A stretch of DNA of 12,585 bases from Candidatus Coliplasma caballi (GTDB taxonomy: Bacteria; Bacillota; Clostridia; Oscillospirales; CAG-382), in NCBI GenBank assembly GCA_018065365.1, contig JAGHTH010000103.1, forward strand, positions 1 through 12,585. The letters run 5' to 3'. The notes under the pieces are model-generated. The model made no database searches, was not told where the DNA came from, and worked only from the letters and a program-made list of their open reading frames with translations. Positions 7,500 to 12,585 of the stretch are shown here, in pieces (position 1 is the stretch's first letter; every line of letters begins with the position of its first letter). A program made the position numbers and the translations under genes.

Positions 7500-7510
7500 A
7501 AGACAGCACA

Positions 7511-7543
7511 AAAGGAGAGGTAATCGCCTCTCCTTTGTTTTTA
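7511..7543 (+). terminator. Rho-independent terminator of the murQ operon
   Basis: AAAGGAGAGG (7511-7520), loop TAATCG, and CCTCTCCTTT (7527-7536) form a perfect 10-bp stem followed by GTTTTTA. It begins 11 nt after the stop codon of the cohesin/dockerin gene and closes the plus-strand operon. Confidence 0.92.
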
Positions 7544-7559
7544 TCAAAAAAACGCAAAC

Positions 7560-7586
7560 AAAAAATGCGGAAGTTCCGCATTTTTT
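7560..7586 (-). terminator. Terminator of rpsB-tsf (symmetrical, probably bidirectional)
   Basis: AAAAAATGCGG, loop AAGTT, CCGCATTTTTT: a perfect 11-bp inverted repeat flanked by A- and T-runs on both sides. On the minus strand it starts about 20 nt after the tsf stop codon and ends in a T-run. On the plus strand it can back up the murQ-operon terminator just before it. Transcription from both sides converges here. Confidence 0.88.
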
Positions 7587-7607
7587 GTTTTATCAAAGTT
7601 TTGAGAA

Positions 7608-8534
7608 TTAACCTTTGACCAGTTTTTCGATCTCGCCCGCGAAATCGTCTTCGCGCTTCTCGATGCCCTCGCCTCTCTCGTATTTCACGAAAGATGCAAC
7701 GGAGATCTTGCCGCCGAGTTCTTTGCCGGTTGCTTCCACGTACTGTGCAACGGTCATCTTGTCTTCCTTGACGTAGCCCTGGTGGAGCAGGCAGGAGTTC
7801 TCGTAGAACTTACGGAGCGAACCCTCGATCATCTTCTCTTTGATCGCGTCGGGCTTGGAAGCACGAGCGGGATCGTTGTTGATTTGGGTAAGAGCGATCT
7901 CTTTTTCGCTTGCAAGGACGGATGCGGGAACGCACTTCTCGCAAACGTAGGTCGGGTTCATCGCAACGATCTGCATGCAGATGTTCTTTGCGAATTCGGC
8001 GAATTCGGGTTTGTTTTCCACGCCGCCCTCAACGTTGAATTTTGCAACGCAGCCGGAAGCGCCGCCGCCATGCACGTAAGTGCCTGCAACGCCTTCCACG
8101 AGTTCAAAACGGCGAATCGACATATTCTCGCCGATGGTAAAGATCTTGTCTTTGAGCGCCGCTTCGACGTTCATTTCGCCGCCGTCAAAGGGCAGCGCCA
8201 TCAGAGCGGTAAGGTCTGCGGGTTTGTTCGCAACGATCGTGCGCAGAATGCCCTGCACGAATTCGCGGAACGTCGCGTTCTTTGCGACGAAGTCGGTCTC
8301 AGCGTTGACTTCGACGATTGCGGTTACGCCGTCAACAGTCAGAACGTCAACGACACCTTCTGCCGCGACTCTGTCTGCTTTCTTTGCCGCAACGGCAACA
8401 CCCTTTTCACGAAGCACTTTGATCGCCTCGTCAAAATCGCCGTTTGCAGCAACCAGTGCTTTTTTGCATTCCATCATGCCGGCGCCGGTCTTTTTGCGCA
8501 GTTCCATGACGTCCTTTGCGGAAATCTCTGCCAT
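7608..8534 (-). CDS. tsf: Translation elongation factor Ts
   Basis: A 308-aa protein, within the normal range. EF-Ts is the guanine nucleotide exchange factor that recycles EF-Tu from GDP to GTP in the cytosol. The UBA-like N-terminus is clear (AEISAKDVMELRKKTGAGM then MECKKAL), followed by the family signature around EVNAETDFVAKN (about 97-108), whose TDFVA residues contact the EF-Tu nucleotide site. A coiled and dimerisation-like middle region and the C-terminal segment with KFYENSCLLHQGYVKED follow. AGGAGG sits eight bases before the ATG. It lies 31 nt after rpsB, in the classic rpsB-tsf pair, and ends at a strong terminator. Nothing unusual was seen. Confidence 0.98.
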   Translation of the reverse strand: MAEISAKDVMELRKKTGAGMMECKKALVAANGDFDEAIKVLREKGVAVAAKKADRVAAEGVVDVLTVDGVTAIVEVNAETDFVAKNATFREFVQGILRTIVANKPADLTALMALPFDGGEMNVEAALKDKIFTIGENMSIRRFELVEGVAGTYVHGGGASGCVAKFNVEGGVENKPEFAEFAKNICMQIVAMNPTYVCEKCVPASVLASEKEIALTQINNDPARASKPDAIKEKMIEGSLRKFYENSCLLHQGYVKEDKMTVAQYVEATGKELGGKISVASFVKYERGEGIEKREDDFAGEIEKLVKG

Positions 8535-8565
8535 AATCTTATCCTCCTGTCAAATACTTCCTCGA

Positions 8566-9300
8566 TTATTCAGCTGCCTCTGCGGGAGCTGCTTCTTCGG
8601 TGGAATCGGTAAACTGTTCGCCCTGTTTGCTTTCGAGAACGGCGTCAGCCATCACGGAAGCGATCAGTTTGATCGCGCGGATCGCGTCGTCGTTGCCCGG
8701 AATCACGTAGTCGATCAGGTCAGGATCGCAGTTGGTATCAACGATCGCGATGACCGGGATGCCGAGTTTTCTTGCTTCTTCAACCGCGTTGGTTTCCTTT
8801 TTGGGATCGACCACGAAAATCGCGGAAGGAAGATTCTTCATGTCTTTGATACCGCCGAGGTTCTTCTCGAGGTCAGCGGTCTCTTTGGTCAGCAGAACGA
8901 CTTCTTTCTTGGGAAGAAGATCGAACGTGCCGTCTTCTGCCATCTTCTGCAGATTGTTGAGTTTGGCGATCGACTTCTTGATGGTCTTGAAGTTGGTCAT
9001 CATCCCGCCGAGCCAACGGGTGTTGACATAGAACTGTTCGCAGCGGAGCGCTTCCTCACGGATAGCGTCCTGCGCCTGTTTCTTGGTGCCGACGAACAGA
9101 ATGTTTCCGCCGTCTGCTGCGATCTGACGAACGAACATATACGCTTCTTCGATCTTCTTCACGGTCTTCTGCAGATCGATGATGTAAATGCCGTTGCGTT
9201 CGGTGAAGATGTATTCCGCCATTTTCGGATTCCATCTTCTCGTCTGGTGGCCGAAGTGTACGCCGGCCTCCAGAAGCTGTTTCATAGATACGACTGCCAT
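8566..9300 (-). CDS. rpsB: 30S ribosomal protein S2
   Basis: A 244-aa protein of typical bacterial length. The N-terminus MAVVSMKQLLEAGVHFGHQT followed by RRWNPKMAEYIF is diagnostic. So are the internal NILFVGTKKQAQDAIREEA and RWLGGMMTNF segments, and the later IPVIAIVDTNCDPDLIDYVI with PGNDDAIRAI. The C-terminus ends in an acidic, alanine/glutamate-rich tail (TDSTEEAAPAEAAE), common in Firmicutes S2. The SD AAAGGAG lies seven bases before the ATG. It is first in the rpsB-tsf operon, behind a promoter at 9437-9465 and a structured leader of about 130 nt. S2 represses its own operon in E. coli, so the leader is the natural place for control here too. Confidence 0.98.
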   Translation of the reverse strand: MAVVSMKQLLEAGVHFGHQTRRWNPKMAEYIFTERNGIYIIDLQKTVKKIEEAYMFVRQIAADGGNILFVGTKKQAQDAIREEALRCEQFYVNTRWLGGMMTNFKTIKKSIAKLNNLQKMAEDGTFDLLPKKEVVLLTKETADLEKNLGGIKDMKNLPSAIFVVDPKKETNAVEEARKLGIPVIAIVDTNCDPDLIDYVIPGNDDAIRAIKLIASVMADAVLESKQGEQFTDSTEEAAPAEAAE

Positions 9301-9430
9301 GGTTTTTCTCCTTTTCTTCGGGTTTTACCCGCCACCGTTTTTGGCTTTTGCGTTCCTGCCGCGGCTTGCGCCGAACCCGAGCCCGAACGCAGAAACGGTG
9401 TGTGAATTATTTTGTCGCCTTTTTAGGCGC
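9301..9430 (-). promoter_or_regulatory. Structured 5' leader of rpsB-tsf (candidate ribosomal-protein autoregulatory RNA)
   Basis: Read as minus-strand RNA, the 5' end forms CGCCU-AAAA-AGGCG (9416-9429). A long-range helix CACCGUUU/AAACGGUG (9393-9400 with 9333-9340) encloses UGCGUUC/GAACGCA (9385-9391 with 9349-9355). At the centre sits CGGC-GCAA-GCCG (9362-9373), a GNRA tetraloop hairpin. A last small hairpin CGGGU-AAA-ACCCG (9319-9331) lies just before the Shine-Dalgarno. Three nested perfect helices in a 130-nt leader of a ribosomal protein operon are unlikely to be chance. I cannot match it to a named RNA family. Confidence 0.6.
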
Positions 9431-9436
9431 TTTGCT

Positions 9437-9465
9437 ATTGTAACACACTTTTTCTTATTTTGCAA
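9437..9465 (-). promoter_or_regulatory. Promoter of rpsB-tsf
   Basis: Minus-strand -35 TTGCAA (complement of 9460-9465), a 17-bp spacer, and -10 TACAAT (complement of 9437-9442) preceded by TGT, an extended -10. The upstream 9466-9492 region is very A/T-rich and could act as an UP element, as expected for a highly expressed ribosomal protein operon. The start would be near 9430. Confidence 0.85.
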
Positions 9466-9515
9466 TAGGTTTTTCAAAAATAATCAAAAAAAGACCGCGC
9501 TTTTTTGTTTTTTCA

Positions 9516-9544
9516 TTGACTTTTTGCTTCGCGCGTGCTATACT
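9516..9544 (+). promoter_or_regulatory. Promoter of the DUF4288-like gene
   Basis: TTGACT (9516-9521), a 17-bp spacer, and TATACT (9539-9544) preceded by TGC, an extended -10. The start is expected near 9551, about 38 nt before the ATG. It is divergent from the rpsB promoter; the two -35 boxes are 50 bp apart, separated by A/T-rich DNA. Confidence 0.83.
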
Positions 9545-9588
9545 CCGTAGAAGAAACGTTTGTTTTACACAATCGGGAGGTGCGAAAA

Positions 9589-9957
9589 ATGGATTTGAAA
9601 CGGTTTGCCGTCAAATGTATGTTTCAGCTGACGTACTACGAGCCGGGCGGAGCCATGCTTCCCCGTTCCAGCTGGGCGGAACGGATCCTGTTCATCAAAG
9701 CGAAAGACGTCGAGGAATCCTATCAGATCGCCGAGGAGATTTCCTACGAATACGAATGCGAATACACCAATCCCGAAGGGCTTTACGTCTGCTGCCGGCT
9801 CTACGAGCTTTCCGACAGCTGCGAGCTCTCGTGGGACAAACTCAAAACCGGCGGCGAATTGTACACCAACTATTTCGACGCGACGGTCGAGGAAGTCGAA
9901 GAAATGCTGCACAAGCAGTACGGCGACAAAGCGGCACCGCCCGATGCCGTGAACTGA
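9589..9957 (+). CDS. DUF4288-like small cytosolic protein, 122 aa
   Basis: Starts MDLKRFAVKCMFQLTYYEPG. A first strand (FAVKCMFQLTYY) is followed by WAERILFIKAKDVEESYQIA, a helix-rich middle with EYECEYTNPEG, and a strand-turn-strand CCRLYELSDSCELSWDKLK, ending with a ...GELYTNYFDA segment. That order (short strand, 'E.xxxIKA.s.eeA' helix, 'eYxN..g', 'LxdxxEL', 'tElYtrff') resembles the DUF4288 family, which has no known function. No signal peptide or membrane segment is seen. GGGAGG precedes the ATG by eight bases; an upstream GTG at 9535 lies inside the promoter and is rejected. The gene is monocistronic, with its own promoter and terminator. Family assignment is from memory of the pattern, so moderate. 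Confidence 0.8.
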   Translation: MDLKRFAVKCMFQLTYYEPGGAMLPRSSWAERILFIKAKDVEESYQIAEEISYEYECEYTNPEGLYVCCRLYELSDSCELSWDKLKTGGELYTNYFDATVEEVEEMLHKQYGDKAAPPDAVN

Positions 9958-9971
9958 ATACAAAAAGAAAA

Positions 9972-10007
9972 CGGCAGACGGGAAGATTCCCATTCGCCGA
10001 TTTTTTT
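9972..10007. terminator. Bidirectional terminator between the DUF4288-like gene and the solute-binding protein gene
   Basis: CGGC (9972-9975) pairs with GCCG (9996-9999), and inside it GGGAA (9980-9984) pairs with TTCCC (9987-9991) across an internal loop. The plus strand then runs into a T-run (10001-10007). The minus strand reads TTTTCTTTTTG after the stem, so it can also end the solute-binding protein transcript, whose stop codon is about 20 nt upstream on that strand. Confidence 0.72.
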
Positions 10008-10019
10008 GTTTTGAAACGA

Positions 10020-11516
10020 TTAACGGAATGCTGCGATCAGGTTTTCGATGTCCTCTTGCGCTTTTCCGGATGCGGCATCATACGCGGAAGTCATGGTGCC
10101 GGGTGCCTGCTTGGTCAGGTTGGAAAGCACGGTCGAAAGTCCGCCGATGCTGTAAACCGATCCGAGATCCGAGCCGATGTTTTCCGTGATGATCTTCAGC
10201 ATATCCACGTCGTCCTGCGAACGAAGTTTCTGGTATTGCAGCACCACGTCGTAGTACGCGGTCGCGACCGTATCGACGGAACAGCTGCCGAGTGCGTCCA
10301 GAATGACTTCGCCGCGGTATTCGCGGTCTTCACCGATCCCGGACGGAATGCAATAGGCGTTGGTGGACCACGCGCCCGTCGAGGTGTAGTACGTTCCCTG
10401 TTCCAAATCGAACATCGGGGTCGGAAGAATTCCGAATTCGCTTTCCATGTCGCCGAGTTTCAGCGCGTCTTCCATGCTGCCGGAATAGAACAGGCAGTGA
10501 TCTGCTTTGAACGCGTCCAACAGCATATTCATCGGCGTCGAAGATTCATTGAAGAAATCGTCGCCGATCACGTAATACCGCGCGTCCTGCATGATCGTAA
10601 CCATCGCATCGACCACTTTCGACGAGCGTTCGTTGTAGAACGTCAAGGTCGGCATCCCGTCCGCACCGACCGACGCGATGCGCTCGCCCGCGCCGTAGAA
10701 CACTTTCGCAAGGTCTCCGCGCTGTCCGGCAATGCCGAAATCGTCGTGATACGTGATGACTTTGTCGCCGTCAAGGTCGTTGCTCATATCCACCTGCTTG
10801 ATGATGGAATACAGCCCGTCCAGCGTCCATTTCCTATTGCGGACGTCGTCGTACGGATACGGAATATTGTTGTTGTCGAACAGCTGTTTATTGAACAGGT
10901 AGCAGCCCGCCGCGTTCTTTGCGCGCAGACCGATATCCCCCGTCAGATAGTACGTATGCCCACCGATCGAGGTGTCTTCAATAAACGTCTGGCTCCACCA
11001 GGTGTTTTCCACCCGAATGCCCGGCGCGTCATTCAGGTCGATCAGAATGCCTTCCGCCGCCATCGTCGCCGCGTCCAGAACGCAGGGATAGATGATATCG
11101 TATTCCAGCGTGTTCGTGATCAGCCCGTCGCGGATCGCCGCAAGGAACGTTCCGTTGTAGCGCTTGGAATCGACCATGATCGTTTCTTCGATTTCAACGC
11201 CATACGCTTCCTCGACCGCCTGCGTACGCGCGACGATCGCTTTTGCGAGTACCTCCGCGCAGGTTTCGCTGTTCTCGTTGTTGCCGATTTCGGACACATA
11301 ACTGCTGTTGACCGCTGCCGAGAATACTTTGATCGTATCGCCGCGGAATTCGTCGGTTTCGATCAATACGTTATCCTCCGAGGGATCGTGCGACGTTTCG
11401 GAAGACTCCGCCGGCTCCGATTCCGCCTTGCTTTCTTCCCCTGCTCCGCCACAGCCGACCAGAACGGAAAAGCAAAGCGCGATCAAAAGGAAGAAGCACC
11501 AAAATTTCGTTTTCAT
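10020..11516 (-). CDS. Extracellular solute-binding lipoprotein (ABC sugar-type)
   Basis: A 498-aa protein. A lipoprotein signal peptide ends in the lipobox LVGC with C22 as the lipidated residue. A Gly/Ser/Glu-rich tether follows to about residue 50, then a periplasmic-binding-protein type 2 fold. Family-typical pieces are an early 'RTQAVEEAYGVEI' helix (97-109), TYYLTGDIGL at 188-197, and the conserved C-terminal helix with ATAYYDVVLQYQKLRSQDDV followed by DMLKIITEN (418-446). This subfamily is abundant in clostridia and normally delivers sugars or oligosaccharides to an ABC permease, but no permease or ATPase gene is beside it. A DLDGDKVITYHD loop (247-258) has the Asp spacing of a calcium EF-hand loop. 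GAGAGG precedes the ATG by about ten bases. No clear promoter lies directly upstream, so it may be co-transcribed with the dockerin gene. Confidence 0.88.
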   Translation of the reverse strand: MKTKFWCFFLLIALCFSVLVGCGGAGEESKAESEPAESSETSHDPSEDNVLIETDEFRGDTIKVFSAAVNSSYVSEIGNNENSETCAEVLAKAIVARTQAVEEAYGVEIEETIMVDSKRYNGTFLAAIRDGLITNTLEYDIIYPCVLDAATMAAEGILIDLNDAPGIRVENTWWSQTFIEDTSIGGHTYYLTGDIGLRAKNAAGCYLFNKQLFDNNNIPYPYDDVRNRKWTLDGLYSIIKQVDMSNDLDGDKVITYHDDFGIAGQRGDLAKVFYGAGERIASVGADGMPTLTFYNERSSKVVDAMVTIMQDARYYVIGDDFFNESSTPMNMLLDAFKADHCLFYSGSMEDALKLGDMESEFGILPTPMFDLEQGTYYTSTGAWSTNAYCIPSGIGEDREYRGEVILDALGSCSVDTVATAYYDVVLQYQKLRSQDDVDMLKIITENIGSDLGSVYSIGGLSTVLSNLTKQAPGTMTSAYDAASGKAQEDIENLIAAFR

Positions 11517-11559
11517 AACTGATTTGACCTCTCATGTAAGAGATAAATTTTAAGGGAAA

Positions 11560-11583
11560 GGGGGTTGCCGACGGGCAACCCCC
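11560..11583 (-). terminator. Strong stem-loop after the F5/8-dockerin gene, weak U-tract
   Basis: GGGGGTTGCC (11560-11569) and GGCAACCCCC (11574-11583) form a perfect 10-bp GC-rich stem with a 4-nt loop, about 20 nt after the stop of the dockerin gene. On the minus strand it is followed by TTTCCCTTAAAATTT, a broken T-run. It may terminate only partly, or protect the 3' end of the upstream message, leaving some read-through into the solute-binding protein gene. Confidence 0.65.
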
Positions 11584-11603
11584 TGTTTGCGTAAAGAATG
11601 GGA

Positions 11604-12585
11604 TCAGTCGAACTGATAGGTGCCGAGGACAACGCACTTCAGCATCTGATAGTCAAATGCATCGATGCTTTCGTCGCCGTTCAGATCCATGCGAGCGATC
11701 TGATCAGCCGTTGCTTCGGTATAAGATCTGAGAACGTATGCTTTCAGCATCTGATAGTCGAATGCGTCGATATTGCCGTCGCCGGTGATATCGCCCTTCG
11801 CGATGGGATCTTCCTTGACAACGCCGACTTCGAATTCGGTCATGGAAACGAATTCCCAATAGATCTTGCCGCCTGCGGGAGTCTTGCCGAGGATCGCCTC
11901 GTTGCTGCCTGCAGCAAACTCAACCTTGATGTAACGCGCATCGACTGCGTCAAACGCGAACTTGTTTTCAACGGTGCCGAACTTATCGGTTGCAAGCTCT
12001 GCTGCCGCGAAGTCGAATTCGCCGACAGAGGTGTAGGTCGTGCCGTCGGTAGAAACGGAGATCTTTGCCTTGCCCTCCGGATAGCCGATCATAACGTTTG
12101 CACAGTGATACAGATACATCGAAACGCTTTCAATGGACTTGGTTTCGCCGAGATCGTACTTCACGGTTACGTTCATCGGGAGTTCTTTGCACTGGGTGTT
12201 CTTGATCAGGAGAACGTTATCCTCGCCTGCGCCGGAGCCCCAGTTGCCGGATACGTCTTTGGTGCCGTCGGTCAGGATCTCTTTTTCGTTGACGTTGATT
12301 TCGATTTCGAATGCCGTGGGAGCGTCTGCGTAGGTAATGAACGCATCCTTCAGAGCAGCCGTGCCGCCGAAGCCGCGCATTGCGTCGATCAGGACGTTGT
12401 GAACGGTGACGATCTGGCCGACTTTGATCTTCTCCAGAGCGGTCATTCTGCCGCTGCCGGAATGGATCGCGATTGCGAAACCGCCTGCGGGAACTTCCTC
12501 CGTATCGGATTTCGTGCCGTTTGCGAGCAGTTTGAGGACAACGCCGTCTTTGTCGCAGACAACGCCTGCCCACCATGCGATATCC
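11604..12585 (-). CDS. Secreted protein with F5/8-type C (discoidin) domain and C-terminal dockerin, 5' end missing
   Basis: The frame stays open to the right edge, so the N-terminus, including any signal peptide, is outside the window. The visible part is about 326 aa. First comes a beta-rich stretch (DIAWWAGVVCDKDG through VPAGGFAIAIHSGSG and KVGQIVTV). Its 'P.GGF.I..H' and 'l.vGd.V' pattern resembles the small domain of phosphodiester glycosidase-like proteins, but this is weak. Next is an F5/8-type C/CBM32-like domain (about 12300-11830) with NVTVKYDLGETKSIESVSMY, ISVSTDGTTYTSVGEF and DARYIKVEF. Last is a dockerin (11607-11795) with loops DITGDGNIDAFD and DLNGDESIDAFD, both with good calcium ligands. 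Such proteins bind or cut glycans at the cell surface and dock onto a cohesin. An ATG at 12446 is internal, not the true start. Confidence 0.85.
   Translation of the reverse strand, partial: DIAWWAGVVCDKDGVVLKLLANGTKSDTEEVPAGGFAIAIHSGSGRMTALEKIKVGQIVTVHNVLIDAMRGFGGTAALKDAFITYADAPTAFEIEINVNEKEILTDGTKDVSGNWGSGAGEDNVLLIKNTQCKELPMNVTVKYDLGETKSIESVSMYLYHCANVMIGYPEGKAKISVSTDGTTYTSVGEFDFAAAELATDKFGTVENKFAFDAVDARYIKVEFAAGSNEAILGKTPAGGKIYWEFVSMTEFEVGVVKEDPIAKGDITGDGNIDAFDYQMLKAYVLRSYTEATADQIARMDLNGDESIDAFDYQMLKCVVLGTYQFD

Noticed and set aside
8080..9405. 441-codon plus-strand frame across tsf and rpsB
   Set aside because: It is antisense to two unmistakable housekeeping genes and has no ribosome binding site.
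9487..9506. AAAAAAG-ACCGCG-CTTTTTT inverted repeat between the rpsB and DUF4288-like promoters
   Set aside because: It is almost pure A/T pairing in an A/T-rich spacer. As a terminator or operator it is too weak to call.
9516..11522. 668-codon plus-strand frame antisense to the solute-binding protein
   Set aside because: It overlaps the promoter and the DUF4288-like gene, crosses a terminator, and gives an Arg/His/Phe-rich product typical of a shadow frame.

Overview
This window looks like chromosomal DNA from a Gram-positive gut-type clostridium, most likely in the Oscillospiraceae/Ruminococcaceae. The grounds are strong AGGAGG-type ribosome binding sites, classic TTGACA/TATAAT-like promoters with 17 bp spacers, moderately high GC by eye, secreted proteins with type I-like dockerin modules, a cohesin-like module, and a lipoprotein sugar-binding protein. 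No mobile element, CRISPR array, tRNA or rRNA was seen.

Layout. (1) Positions 1-2577, minus strand: an operon of a GT2 polyprenyl-phosphate-type glycosyltransferase, a 112-aa unrecognised protein overlapping it by 14 bp, a Gfo/Idh/MocA sugar dehydrogenase, and the N-terminus of a TIM-barrel sugar isomerase/epimerase that runs off the left edge. A good promoter lies at 2620-2648. (2) Positions 2690-7543, plus strand, divergent from (1): an operon of murQ (MurNAc-6-phosphate etherase), a 1018-aa secreted multidomain glycerophosphodiesterase ending in a dockerin, and a 258-aa secreted cohesin-like/dockerin protein, closed by a perfect 10-bp terminator. (3) Positions 7560-9465, minus strand: rpsB-tsf (ribosomal protein S2 and EF-Ts), with its own promoter and a 130-nt leader that can fold. 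(4) Positions 9516-10007, plus strand: a single small DUF4288-like gene with its own promoter and terminator. (5) Positions 10020-12585, minus strand: an extracellular solute-binding lipoprotein and, upstream of it, a 5'-truncated secreted protein with an F5/8-type C (discoidin) domain and a dockerin.

How the parts may work together. The most interesting unit is (2). MurQ is a cytosolic enzyme of peptidoglycan amino-sugar salvage. It shares a transcription unit with an extracellular GDPD-family phosphodiesterase, a family that includes glycerol-teichoic-acid and phospholipid-headgroup hydrolases, and with a cohesin/dockerin protein. This suggests, as inference, a cellulosome-like assembly aimed at cell-envelope polymers rather than plant fibre. 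All six dockerin half-repeats in the window carry Ala-Phe at loop positions 10-11, which predicts that the three dockerin proteins share a cohesin partner. Region (3) is housekeeping. Regions (1) and (5) look like sugar metabolism and surface glycan handling.
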